A DNA stretch of 64,000 bases, taken from M3007 sp044226205. GTDB lineage: Bacteria; Bacteroidota; Bacteroidia; Chitinophagales; Saprospiraceae. The stretch is taken from assembly GCA_044226205.1 (NCBI GenBank), contig JBGAHL010000009.1, positions 95,421 through 159,420 on the forward strand, written 5' to 3'. The notes beneath the pieces were generated by a model. The model ran no database searches, was not told the origin of the DNA, and was given only the letters and a program-made list of their open reading frames with translations. The position numbers and the translations under genes are program-made. This document shows, one piece after another, positions 19,289 to 27,426 of the stretch; positions within the stretch are counted from its first letter, which is position 1, and every line of letters starts with the position of its first letter.

Positions 19289-20779
19289 CTATCTCCCCAT
19301 CGCCATTTTTCCCTCCCACGGCATCACCCTTTCCAACTGCCCCGCCAGGCGATACAACACATCTTCTTCGCCCTGCCGCCCGGTGAACATCACCCCGATG
19401 GGCAGGTTTTCTTCCTCCGTCCAGCCCGCAGGCACCGACATGGAAGGCTGGCCGGTGATGTTGGCGAAGGCTGTCCAGGGCATGTAGTGGTAGATCTTGT
19501 CGGCCAACTGGTTGATCGTGGATCGGATGGCCTTGCCCAGTCCCAGGGCGTTGACGACGGCCATGAGCGCCTGCTCCGAAGCGCTGGCTTTGAGCGAACC
19601 CACGCGGATGGGGCGCAGACCCAGGGTGGGCGTCAGCAGCAGGTCGTATTGCTCGTAGAACCCCGCGATTCGATGGGTGATCTCCGCCCAGCGCTGGCGG
19701 GCGAAAGCGAACTCCGCAGCGTTGTAGGAGCGGCCCAGCAGGTTGAAGGCGTAGGTCTGGGCTTCCACGTCGGAGGGGCGCACCTTGCGACCCAGGTGGC
19801 GGCTCATGACGTCCAGTTCGGCGGCCAGTTCGGCAGCCACGATGACCAGGAACACCTCTGTGAGGTCTTCGCGACGGTAAGGCAGCGCGCATTCTTCCAC
19901 CAGGTGTCCTTCGGCGCGCAGCACCTCGACCGTGCGTTGCAGGGCCGCCAGACAGGCCGGATCGACGTTCATGCCGAGCGTGTGGGCGGCCGTGTAGCCG
20001 ATGCGCAGTCGGCCGGGCGGGGTGCTTACTTCTTCGAGGTAGGGACGTTTCGGGGGCGCGATATGGTAGGGATCGCCGGGGGCCGAGCCTTGTATGGCGT
20101 CGAGATAGGCTGCCGAATCGCGTACGCTGCGGCTGAGGCAGTTTTCCACGGCCGCGCCGTTCCAGAGCTCGCCGGTGAAAGGCGCCCAGGAAACGCGCCC
20201 GCGGGTGGGTTTCAGGCCGAACAGTCCGCAACAGGAGGCTGGTATGCGGATGCTGCCGCCGCCGTCGTTGCCGGTGGCCAGCGGCACGATACCGGCCGCC
20301 ACGGCCGCGCCCGATCCACCGCTCGATCCGCCGGAACTATGCGCAGTATTCCACGGATTGCGGGCGGGACCGAAGCGCTCTGGCTCGACGAAAGGGGTGA
20401 TGCCGAATTCGGAAGTGTTGGTTTTGCCAAAAATAACCAGCCCCGCCGCTTTCATTTTTTGCACGGCAAAACTGTCGGCTTTCGAAATGTAGCCGTCGAA
20501 ACCCCGGCTGCCGGTGTTCATCGGCGAGCCGGCGACTTCCATGCCCAGGTCTTTAACCAAAAACGGTACGCCTGAAAATGGCGCGTCGCGGGGCGCCGTG
20601 CGTGCGGCTTCCCTGCCGTGATCGTACAGTTTGTGAACGATGGCGTTGATCGCAGGATTGACCTCCTCGGCCCGGCGAATAGCGACGTCGAGCAGTTCTT
20701 CGGGAGTGACGTCGCCTTTTCGGACCAGTTCAGCCAGTCCAAAAGCGTCGTAGCGGCGGTATTCTTCGAATGTGAGCAT
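19289..20779 (-). CDS. amidase (amidase signature family)
   Basis: A 496-residue protein with the amidase-signature core: catalytic Lys in PFLVKDLGM, the Gly/Ser-rich block SSGGSSGGSGAAVAAG with the cis-Ser, and the nucleophile Ser in GNDGGGSIRIPASCCG. These are the Ser-cisSer-Lys triad positions of GatA/fatty-acid-amide-hydrolase relatives. The length is normal. Start: ATG at 20779 (MLTFEEYRRYDAFGLAELVR), where family alignment normally begins; the frame is open further upstream, but that part runs into a palindrome. No GatB or GatC is nearby, so it is probably a general amide hydrolase rather than the tRNA amidotransferase subunit. Substrate unknown. Confidence 0.9.
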   Translation of the reverse strand: MLTFEEYRRYDAFGLAELVRKGDVTPEELLDVAIRRAEEVNPAINAIVHKLYDHGREAARTAPRDAPFSGVPFLVKDLGMEVAGSPMNTGSRGFDGYISKADSFAVQKMKAAGLVIFGKTNTSEFGITPFVEPERFGPARNPWNTAHSSGGSSGGSGAAVAAGIVPLATGNDGGGSIRIPASCCGLFGLKPTRGRVSWAPFTGELWNGAAVENCLSRSVRDSAAYLDAIQGSAPGDPYHIAPPKRPYLEEVSTPPGRLRIGYTAAHTLGMNVDPACLAALQRTVEVLRAEGHLVEECALPYRREDLTEVFLVIVAAELAAELDVMSRHLGRKVRPSDVEAQTYAFNLLGRSYNAAEFAFARQRWAEITHRIAGFYEQYDLLLTPTLGLRPIRVGSLKASASEQALMAVVNALGLGKAIRSTINQLADKIYHYMPWTAFANITGQPSMSVPAGWTEEENLPIGVMFTGRQGEEDVLYRLAGQLERVMPWEGKMAMGR

Positions 20780-20807
20780 AAATTGGATATTTGCAATGCC
20801 AGCCCCT

Positions 20808-20872
20808 CCGCCTCCATACAACCAACCCTATAAGGGTTCAGAACCCTTATAGGGTTGGTTGTATGGAGGCGG
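20808..20872. repeat. perfect 32-bp palindrome
   Basis: The arms 20808-20839 and 20841-20872 are exact reverse complements around a single A at 20840 (left arm begins CCGCCTCCATACAACCAACC). It lies between the start of the amidase gene and the stop of the upstream secreted-protein gene, so a transcript would fold into a very stable hairpin right after that stop. There is no T-run, so termination would need another mechanism. A mobile palindromic element is equally likely. Confidence 0.9.
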
Positions 20873-20886
20873 GGATACCTGATGTT

Positions 20887-21549
20887 CTAATGTTTCGCGC
20901 GACGATAGAAATATTCCCTGCCCGGCTGCATCAGGGGATGCCCGCCGTGTAGCCCCTCGGCATCGACACGGAGTTCGAGTTGCGTGACGGCCACCTCCAT
21001 AATGGTGGGCGATATGGTAAATTCGAAATAACGGTCGCCCTGCTGGCTGACTTCGGCCGCAAAAGGCTCATTCGGCCACAATCGATGCAGGAGATAGATT
21101 TTATGCAGGGGCTTGTTCGACTCAAAATAAATCGTCCCTTCGGAATTGCTTTCAGCCCGGAGTATTTCACCGTCTTCCGTTTCGATCTGACACATGACAT
21201 AGCCCAGAATATCCCGGTTGGGGTCGGTAATCTGGATCACGGTGCCTGTCGAATCGCCGGGGGCGCTTTTTTGCAATAAAAAATCGGGCGAAGGCTTTGG
21301 CGGACTGTTGAGCATCAGGTGGTCGCCTTCCAGCGTCCAGGCGCCCTTGCCAAAACGGTCGACCGCGCCGTAAATGAAGAAAAAATCGAAACTGTGGTCG
21401 TCGTTGATTCGAAAGCCGGAGGCCATGTCCTGGACGCCCTGGAGATAGTATTCGCCGCTTGGCATAGACAAGGTGTTTTGGGCATTGCCGGGCAATGCCA
21501 TGATGACAAAAACGAGTACACCGGAAAGCCGGTGAGACAAGGGATTCAT
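20887..21549 (-). CDS. small secreted protein of unknown function
   Basis: A 220-residue protein with a signal peptide (MNPLSHRLSGVLVFVIMALP, cleavage probably after GNAQ). The mature part is beta-rich (SGEYYLQGVQDMASGFRI, FFIYGAVDRFGKGAWTLEG), suggestive of a calycin- or lipocalin-like barrel, but I do not recognise the family. Its start codon overlaps the stop of the ferredoxin gene by 4 bp (ATGA arrangement), so the two are probably translated together. A 32-bp palindrome follows the stop codon. Confidence 0.6.
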   Translation of the reverse strand: MNPLSHRLSGVLVFVIMALPGNAQNTLSMPSGEYYLQGVQDMASGFRINDDHSFDFFFIYGAVDRFGKGAWTLEGDHLMLNSPPKPSPDFLLQKSAPGDSTGTVIQITDPNRDILGYVMCQIETEDGEILRAESNSEGTIYFESNKPLHKIYLLHRLWPNEPFAAEVSQQGDRYFEFTISPTIMEVAVTQLELRVDAEGLHGGHPLMQPGREYFYRRAKH

Positions 21550-21746
21550 TCTTCTTCGAGTGAAATTGCCTGGGTAGGGCAGCGGGGGATGACCTCTTCA
21601 ATCAAAGGCAGCTGCGCTTCGGAGGGGTATTCCTGTAGGATGTACAAAAAGCCATCGTCCCGAATCTCAAATATCTGCGGGGCGAGGTCCGTGCAAATGC
21701 CGTTTGATTCGCAGGCGTCGAAATTGACCACGATCTTGTAAGCCAT
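21546..21746 (-). CDS. ferredoxin, single-cluster (P450-type 3Fe-4S-like)
   Basis: A 66-residue protein starting at ATG 21746 (MAYKIVVNFDACESNGICTD). It has CESNGIC, then the LAPQIFEIRDDGFL block, and a late CPTQAI Cys-Pro. The C-x5-C...C-P spacing with AP-x-x-F-x-x-x-D-x-G is that of the small single-cluster ferredoxins that serve cytochromes P450 and similar oxygenases, usually holding a 3Fe-4S or 4Fe-4S cluster. No P450 or reductase gene is in the window. It is coupled through a 4-bp overlap to the secreted protein gene downstream, an odd partner for a cytosolic electron carrier. Confidence 0.8.
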   Translation of the reverse strand: MAYKIVVNFDACESNGICTDLAPQIFEIRDDGFLYILQEYPSEAQLPLIEEVIPRCPTQAISLEEE

Positions 21747-21854
21747 GTCGGTGAGTTTTTTCAGACAATAGTATGCTTTTAGAAGCAATCGGGCGAGAAT
21801 TCTTCATTTTCCCCTTGCCCGAATGAGCCTGCCGAACTGGTGGTTGTTTTTTTT

Positions 21855-22070
21855 TTGACAGAATGAACAGGTTGGGTGTTTTTTTGACAGGATGAACAGT
21901 TTGTCTGTGTTTGACAGGATGAACAGGATTTTCAGGTTGGAGACAGAACCCGTTTCAATTTTAATCATCGGGTTTTACGAAAAAAGTTGTTTGTACCTGC
22001 AAAACAAATCCGGTCAATCCTGTCCATAAAAATTGCCTACCCCGCCACTAAATCCTGTCTATCCTGTCCA
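21855..22070. repeat. direct and inverted short repeats in the 21747-22129 gap
   Basis: TTGACAG(A/G)ATGAACAG occurs three times in a row (21855-21870, 21884-21899, 21911-21926) at 27-29-bp spacing. Near 22017 and 22050-22070 the opposite sense appears (AATCCTGTCCAT, AATCCTGTCTATCCTGTCC). The whole 383-bp gap between the icd terminator and the ferredoxin start is otherwise AT-rich, with poly-T tracts and no credible gene. It resembles a dispersed intergenic repeat, not a CRISPR: units are too short and spacers too small. Confidence 0.7.
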
Positions 22071-22071
22071 T

Positions 22072-22106
22072 AAAAAAAACGCCCTGCATTCCGAAGAAGC
22101 AGGGCG
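22072..22106 (-). terminator. intrinsic terminator of the isocitrate dehydrogenase gene
   Basis: Read on the minus strand after the icd stop, CGCCCTGC and GCAGGGCG (22080-22087 and 22099-22106) form an 8-bp GC stem with an 11-nt loop, followed by eight Ts. This is a textbook Rho-independent terminator. Confidence 0.9.
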
Positions 22107-22129
22107 CCAGGGATACAGATTTTAGCCGA

Positions 22130-23419
22130 TTACATATTGGCGATGATCTCGTCGCCGAATTCGGAACATTTCAGTTTGGTGGCGCCTTTCATGAGGCGTT
22201 CGAAGTCGTAGGTCACGCGTTTTTTGCGGATGGATTTTTCAATGCCTTTGACGATGAGTTTGGCGGCTTTGGTCCAGCCCATGTATTCGAACATCATGAC
22301 GCCCGAGAGGATGACCGAGGAGGGGTTCACCACGTCTTTGCCGGCGTATTTGGGGGCCGTGCCGTGGGTGGCTTCGAAAATGGCGTGGCCGGTCAGGTAG
22401 TTGATGTTGGCGCCCGGGGCGATGCCGATACCGCCGACCTGTGCGGCGAGTGCGTCGGAGAGGTAGTCGCCGTTGAGGTTGAGGGTGGCGATCACGTCGA
22501 AGTCTTCGGGGCGGGTGAGCACCTGTTGCAGGGTGATGTCGGCGATGGCGTCTTTAATGATGAGGCCGGCGCCCGGCTTGCCGTCGGGGATTTTGCACCA
22601 GGGGCCGCCGTCGATTTCCACGGCGCCGAACTCGTCTTTGGCGAGCTGGTAGCCCCAGTCGCGGAAGCCGCCCTCGGTGAACTTCATGATATTGCCCTTG
22701 TGGACAATGGTGACGCTTTTGCGTTTGTTTTTGATGGCGTGCTCGATAGCCGAACGGATCAGGCGCTGGGAGCCCATTTTGCTCACGGGCTTGATGCCGA
22801 TGCCAACTTCCACGGTTTGTTTGCCGGCCTGTTTGGTCAGTTTGGCAAAATCGTTGGTTTTTTCAGCGGTGCCGAAACGCACTTTGCCAAAACCCTTGGG
22901 GTCGAACTCGGCGAGGAAATCGAGGACTTTTTGTGCCTCCGGCGTGCCGGCTGCGTATTCGATACCGGCGTAAATGTCTTCCGTGTTTTCGCGGAAGATC
23001 ACCATGTCGACCAGTCCGGGTTGTTTGACCGGGCTGGGCACGCCTTTGAACCAGCGCACCGGGCGCAGGCAGACGTACAGGTCGAGCATCTGACGCAGCG
23101 CCACGTTGAGCGAACGGATACCGCCGCCTACGGGCGTAGTGAGCGGGCCTTTGATGGCGACTTTGTATTCATCAATCACTTTCAGGGTTTCGTCGGGCAG
23201 CCAGCTGCCGGTTTTGTTGTAGGCTTTTTCGCCGGCCAGCACTTCCTGCCAAACGATTTTTTTCTTTCCGCCGTAGGCTTTTTCCACAGCGGCGTCGAGT
23301 ACGCGCACGGATGCTGCCCAGATATCGGGGCCCGTGCCGTCGCCTTCAATAAAAGGGATAATAGGATTGTCTGGGACTTTCAGTTTGCCCCGTGAAATGG
23401 TGATTGCTGAACCAGTCAT
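22130..23419 (-). CDS. icd: isocitrate dehydrogenase (NADP+)
   Basis: A 429-residue ATG-started enzyme of the TCA cycle that oxidatively decarboxylates isocitrate to 2-oxoglutarate. N-terminal IPFIEGDGTGPDIW, the substrate loop GGGIRSLNVALRQ with its phosphorylatable-type Ser and binding Arg residues, RENTEDIYAGIE, the dehydrogenase signature NLNGDYLSDALAAQVGG, and the cofactor region HGTAPKYAGKDVVNPSS are all present. The Lys-Tyr pair after HGTAP fits NADP rather than NAD. The length is close to that of the homodimeric E. coli type. It is followed by a strong terminator and appears to be its own transcription unit. Confidence 0.97.
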   Translation of the reverse strand: MTGSAITISRGKLKVPDNPIIPFIEGDGTGPDIWAASVRVLDAAVEKAYGGKKKIVWQEVLAGEKAYNKTGSWLPDETLKVIDEYKVAIKGPLTTPVGGGIRSLNVALRQMLDLYVCLRPVRWFKGVPSPVKQPGLVDMVIFRENTEDIYAGIEYAAGTPEAQKVLDFLAEFDPKGFGKVRFGTAEKTNDFAKLTKQAGKQTVEVGIGIKPVSKMGSQRLIRSAIEHAIKNKRKSVTIVHKGNIMKFTEGGFRDWGYQLAKDEFGAVEIDGGPWCKIPDGKPGAGLIIKDAIADITLQQVLTRPEDFDVIATLNLNGDYLSDALAAQVGGIGIAPGANINYLTGHAIFEATHGTAPKYAGKDVVNPSSVILSGVMMFEYMGWTKAAKLIVKGIEKSIRKKRVTYDFERLMKGATKLKCSEFGDEIIANM

Positions 23420-23566
23420 GGTAAAATTGGATGAAGGTGGATAATAGTGGGTGGAGGTTTTCCGGCGCCGCTTTGCGGAAACGCAAAATTAGAAAGGGCA
23501 AAGGAGAACTTCGGAGGGTACGCGACAAGAAATGCGACTTTTTAACGAAAAAAAGCAACCAAAAAC

Positions 23567-24811
23567 TCAATTCCCGAGTTGAGCGCTCAGATACTCGAGT
23601 ACTTGACGGGTCGCGCCCTTGCTTTCGGCCATGTAAGCGCGGACCGTTTCGGAGGCTTTACGCCAGGCATCCGGGTCGGAAAGGCCGCGCAACGCCCCGG
23701 CCAGACTCTCCCGATCCTGCACGACAAAAGCGCCGCCGCGACCGACCAGCTGGCGCGCTTCTTCAAACTTGCCGTATTTCGGGCCGAAAATCACCGGCAG
23801 GCCCCAGGCTGCCGGCTCCAGCGTATTGTGAATGCCGCGTCCGAAACCGCCGCCGATGTACGCCAATTGGCCATAGCGGTACAGCGTGTTGAGCATCCCG
23901 ATGTTGTCGATGACGAGGTGGCGGGCGGTTTCCACGTTTTTTTCAGCGGCTTGCGAATAACGAACGACCGCCGCGGGCGAGAGCAAGGCTTCGAGCCGGT
24001 CAATCTGTTCTTTCGAAGGCTCGTGCGGCGCCCAGACGATTTTAAAATCCTGAAAATCAGGCTGATTCATTACTTCCGCCAAAATGGCCTCGTCAGCGGG
24101 CCAACTGCTGCCGACAACCAGCACGCGTGTTGCCGAGCCCGCAAAACGTTCAAGCACGGGGTTTTCCGGCGCAGATTCGGCGATGCGCAGCACGCGGTCG
24201 ACCCTCGTATCGCCGGCTACAGTGACGGCTTCATGCAGACCAATGCCTTGCAGCAGCCGGGCGGATTCACTGTTTTGGACAAAAATGTGGGAGAAACAGC
24301 GCAGCATTTGCCGCCAAAAACCGCCGTACCATTGAAAAAAAGGCTGCCCGGCCCTGAAAATAGCCGAGATGAGCACGACGGGCGTCCGCCTTTTTTTCAA
24401 GGCATGCAGGTAGTTGGACCAAAATTCATACTTGACAAAAACGGCGGCATCGGGCTGAATCAGGTCGAGAAAATCCCGCGCATTGCGCCGGGTATCGAGC
24501 GGCAAATAGCACACGAAATCGACCTCCGGGTAGTTTTTCCGAATCTCGTAGCCCGAAGGGGAGAAAAAACTGAGCACGATCTGCCAGTCCGGAAATTGCG
24601 CCCTGAACTGTTCGATCAGCGGGCGGCCCTGCTCGAATTCGCCGAGCGAAGCGGCATGCACCCACAGCACCCGGCCCTGTTTTTTAAAGCGACCAGAATA
24701 AACGGCGCGCCAGTCGCGGCGGCCCTCCACCCATTTGCGGGCTTTGGGCACAAAAAAAGCTGCCAGACGCATGCCCGTTCCCAAGAGGCGGATGATCAAT
24801 TCGTACAACAT
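23567..24811 (-). CDS. waaA: 3-deoxy-D-manno-octulosonic acid (Kdo) transferase
   Basis: A 414-residue inner-membrane-bound glycosyltransferase (GT30) that attaches Kdo to lipid A precursor during lipopolysaccharide core assembly. It has a membrane-anchoring N-terminus (LIIRLLGTGMRLAAFFVPKA), the catalytic block LWVHAASLGEFEQGRPLIE with the general-base Glu, YEFWSNYLHALKKR, and the C-terminal donor-binding stretch GGGFGRGIHNTLEPAAWG followed by GPKYGKFEEA. Length is standard. Its stop lies 147 bp upstream of the icd start, and the barrel-protein gene upstream on the same strand ends 31 bp before its start, so the two may be cotranscribed. Confidence 0.95.
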   Translation of the reverse strand: MLYELIIRLLGTGMRLAAFFVPKARKWVEGRRDWRAVYSGRFKKQGRVLWVHAASLGEFEQGRPLIEQFRAQFPDWQIVLSFFSPSGYEIRKNYPEVDFVCYLPLDTRRNARDFLDLIQPDAAVFVKYEFWSNYLHALKKRRTPVVLISAIFRAGQPFFQWYGGFWRQMLRCFSHIFVQNSESARLLQGIGLHEAVTVAGDTRVDRVLRIAESAPENPVLERFAGSATRVLVVGSSWPADEAILAEVMNQPDFQDFKIVWAPHEPSKEQIDRLEALLSPAAVVRYSQAAEKNVETARHLVIDNIGMLNTLYRYGQLAYIGGGFGRGIHNTLEPAAWGLPVIFGPKYGKFEEARQLVGRGGAFVVQDRESLAGALRGLSDPDAWRKASETVRAYMAESKGATRQVLEYLSAQLGN

Positions 24812-24842
24812 TTATCGAACGATATCGACTTTGCCCAAAGGC

Positions 24843-25631
24843 TCAATAATAGATTTTTTCGGGCGCCACGAAGTAGAACGGCAGCGTCCAGGTGGCGCGC
24901 AGACCGAAACGCAGGTCGAGGCGTTTGCCGTCGAGGCGGCGCATGTCGTTGAAATCCCAGTCACGGCGGGTTTCCGTGAATCCCTGATTGAATTCGAAGC
25001 CGATCATCCAGTTGGCACGGCGGTTGGCCGCCAGATGCTGCCAGCCGATAAACTGGTTGAACGCAGGCCCTGCACAGCGGCGGTCGTAGCCTTTCAGGTA
25101 GTCGCCGGTCAGTTGGGTGACGGTGCGGGTGTCGTCCTGCACGCGAATATGGTGTTGCAGCCAGCCGGCGCCCAGGGTCAGGCGAATACCCGAGCGACTG
25201 TTGTTTTTATTTTTAAAAGCAAACAAATGCCCAGCCGTGCCGCCGAAATAAATGCCGCGTTCGCGCAGGGAGACGGAAGCGATTGTGCGGTCGTTGCCGA
25301 TGATATCGCCTTCGGGTGTGCGGAGGATGGCCAGGGGGTCTTCCTTGATGTCCTGCCCGAACAGCATTTGCGTTTCGAGGCCCAGCGCCCAGTTGCTGCC
25401 GGTGATCCATTCCAGTCCGCCGCCGATGGCGCCGTTGTTGCCGAAGCGGTCGGCCAGGTCGCCGCCGGGCATTTGGAAGCCTCCCGTAAGGTGCAGCAGA
25501 ATCGCGTTACCTTTGTTGCGCGGTTCTTCGGCGGGCGGGTGCTCGCGGAAACGCTGGGCTTTCGCAGCGGTCAGTCCCAGGAGAAATAAAGCAGTACAAC
25601 TCACTAATCTTCTGATAGTCATGGCATTCAT
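24843..25631 (-). CDS. outer-membrane beta-barrel protein, unknown function
   Basis: About 262 residues from ATG 25631 (MNAMTIRRLVSCTALFLLGL) or 259 from ATG 25622; both give a signal peptide ending KAQ. The mature chain has alternating hydrophobic strands with Gly/aromatic turns (GGFQMPGGDLADRFGNNGAI, LALGLETQMLFGQ-type segments, LRFGLRATWTLPFYF) and ends with an aromatic-rich strand, typical of 8-10-stranded barrels. No specific family recognised. It precedes the Kdo transferase gene by 31 bp, fitting an envelope role. Its 5' end overlaps the possible start of the divergent flavoprotein gene. Confidence 0.7.
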   Translation of the reverse strand: MNAMTIRRLVSCTALFLLGLTAAKAQRFREHPPAEEPRNKGNAILLHLTGGFQMPGGDLADRFGNNGAIGGGLEWITGSNWALGLETQMLFGQDIKEDPLAILRTPEGDIIGNDRTIASVSLRERGIYFGGTAGHLFAFKNKNNSRSGIRLTLGAGWLQHHIRVQDDTRTVTQLTGDYLKGYDRRCAGPAFNQFIGWQHLAANRRANWMIGFEFNQGFTETRRDWDFNDMRRLDGKRLDLRFGLRATWTLPFYFVAPEKIYY

Positions 25632-27078
25632 TGATAAGGAAAAAAAGGCAGTTTCTGTAAGCGGTGGCAAAAATACGCCCTTCCGGCCCCTGACGCCCGC
25701 TTTGCAGGCGAAAATGCGGGAGATTGTTCGTGAACCCTACTTCCTGACGGATGAATCCGCCCGTCGGGAACACGGACACGACGAAACGGAAGACCTGCTT
25801 TTCCTGCCCGAGGCAGTCGCTTTGCCGGCCGATACCGCCGAGGTGAGCGCCTTGCTCCGCCTTTGCCATGCAGAACGAATTCCGGTCACCATTCGCGGCG
25901 GCGGATCGGGCCTGGCCGGCGGCGCCTTGCCCGTAGCAGGCGGACTGGTGATTTCCATGAAACGCTTCGACCGGATCATTCAGATCGATGAGCGCAATTT
26001 TCAGGTGATGGTGGAGCCGGGCGTAATCACTGAAGTGTTGCAGAATACCTTGAAAGACAAGGGTTTGTTTTACCCGCCGGACCCGTCGAGCCGCGGCCTG
26101 AGTTTTATCGGGGGCAATGTGAGCACCAATGCCGGGGGCCCCAAGGCCGTGAAATACGGCGTGGTGAAGGATCACGTGCTCAACCTGGAAGTCGTATTGC
26201 CCAACGGCGATGTGATCTGGACCGGCGCCAACACCCTCAAAAATTCGACCGGCTACAACCTTACACAGCTTATTGTAGGCAGTGAAGGCACGCTCGGGGT
26301 GGTGACCAAAATCGTCCTCAAACTCCAGCCGCACCCCACCCAAACCTTGCTCATGCTGGTACCTTTTCGCTCTGCCGAAAGCGCCTGTGCAGCTGTGGCC
26401 GCTATTTTTCAGGCGGGCGTGACGCCTTCGGGGCTGGAATTCATGGAGCGCAATGCCATCGACTGGGCAGTGCGCTACGTGGGCGAAACCCCCGTGCCGA
26501 TTGCCGATACCGATGCCGCGCACCTGCTGATCGAGGTGGATGGTTTCCACATGGACAGCCTCATGGCCGATTGTGCCACGATCACCGGGGTGCTGGAACA
26601 GTTCGACTGCGGGGAAATCTTTTTTGCGGACAACGATGCGCAAAAAACGGCTTTGTGGAAGCTGCGCCGCAACGTGGCGCATGCTGTGAAAAAAAATTCC
26701 GTGTACAAGGAGGAAGACACGGTCGTGCCGCGCGCGGAACTTCCCGCCTTGCTCAGAACGGTGAAAGCGGTCGGCGAGCGCTACGGGTTCGAATCGGTGT
26801 GCTACGGCCATGCCGGCGACGGCAACCTGCACGTCAATATCCTTCGCGGCACGCTCGACGAGCGGTCCTGGAAAGAAGAGGTCCCAAGGGGCATCCGGGA
26901 AATTTTCCGTTTTGTCAAAAGCGTGGGCGGCACGATCTCCGGCGAGCATGGTGTGGGACTGGTGCAGCGGCCCTATCTCGATCTGGTTTTTTCCAAAACC
27001 GAACTGCGCCTGATGCGCCAAATCAAGAAGGCATTCGATCCGCGCGGCATCCTGAATCCGGGCAAGGTGCTCGCCTGA
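25621..27078 (+). CDS. FAD-linked oxidase, GlcD/D-lactate dehydrogenase type
   Basis: About 485 residues from ATG 25621 (MAFIDKEKKAVSV); ATG 25714 (MREIVREPYFLTD) is a serious alternative because homologous proteins begin about there. An N-terminal PCMH-type FAD domain shows TIRGGGSGLAGGALPVAGGL, PPDPSSRGLSFIGGNVSTNA and GSEGTLGVVTKIVLKL. The C-terminal domain has CYGHAGDGNLHVN and GTISGEHGVGLVQRPYL, the latter two marking the substrate/flavin pocket of glycolate, D-lactate and D-2-hydroxyglutarate dehydrogenases. It oxidises a 2-hydroxyacid and passes electrons to an acceptor. No GlcE or GlcF partner is adjacent, favouring a single-subunit enzyme. Substrate not decidable here. Confidence 0.9.
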   Translation: MAFIDKEKKAVSVSGGKNTPFRPLTPALQAKMREIVREPYFLTDESARREHGHDETEDLLFLPEAVALPADTAEVSALLRLCHAERIPVTIRGGGSGLAGGALPVAGGLVISMKRFDRIIQIDERNFQVMVEPGVITEVLQNTLKDKGLFYPPDPSSRGLSFIGGNVSTNAGGPKAVKYGVVKDHVLNLEVVLPNGDVIWTGANTLKNSTGYNLTQLIVGSEGTLGVVTKIVLKLQPHPTQTLLMLVPFRSAESACAAVAAIFQAGVTPSGLEFMERNAIDWAVRYVGETPVPIADTDAAHLLIEVDGFHMDSLMADCATITGVLEQFDCGEIFFADNDAQKTALWKLRRNVAHAVKKNSVYKEEDTVVPRAELPALLRTVKAVGERYGFESVCYGHAGDGNLHVNILRGTLDERSWKEEVPRGIREIFRFVKSVGGTISGEHGVGLVQRPYLDLVFSKTELRLMRQIKKAFDPRGILNPGKVLA

Positions 27079-27426
27079 ACCCCGTCGCTGTTTGTGCTTT
27101 CACAACCGTTCGGCCGGCTGGCAGGACGGCGTTTTTAGCCTGAAAAAACGGCGACCCCGCAATCGAATTAAATTTTTTGAAAAAACCCGGATGCTAAGTT
27201 GTGTATTGTCATTTGGGTTTTTAGCCAGTTTTTCAAAATAATATCCTGCGTTTAGTGCAAAACGGTGGGTTGGGAAACCGACTGTGTCCGCATTTCCCGA
27301 CACAGAAATACGGACCGATGCGCTGCGTTACCCTGCCTGCTGATGACAATCAATAATCTCCCTAATTAGCGTCAGCAATCCCGCGAAAATTGCGCAGATA
27401 CCTTTGGTCAACAAAAAAAGGTACAC
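27079..27426. other. 348-bp intergenic region
   Basis: It lies between the flavoprotein stop and the first YceI gene. I see no convincing gene; a minus-strand frame at 27100-27303 has no family features. The last 30 bases hold a possible Bacteroidota promoter -7 box. No strong terminator hairpin is obvious after the flavoprotein gene. Confidence 0.6.
27399..27406 (+). promoter_or_regulatory. possible Bacteroidota -7 promoter element for the YceI gene
   Basis: TACCTTTG matches the TAnnTTTG consensus of Bacteroidota housekeeping promoters and lies 20 bp upstream of the YceI ATG at 27427. A good -33 TTTG box at the right distance is lacking, so support is weak. Confidence 0.35.

Noticed and set aside
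21855..22070. CRISPR array
   Set aside because: Units are 16 bp and imperfect, spacing is under 30 bp, only three copies occur in one sense, and no cas gene is present.
25252..25620. N-terminal extension of the flavoprotein upstream of 25621
   Set aside because: This part is antisense to a signal-peptide-bearing barrel protein and shows only Arg/Ser/Pro-rich low-information sequence.
27100..27303. A 67-codon minus-strand frame in the intergenic gap
   Set aside because: No family features, no ribosome site, and the gap carries the upstream region of the YceI gene.
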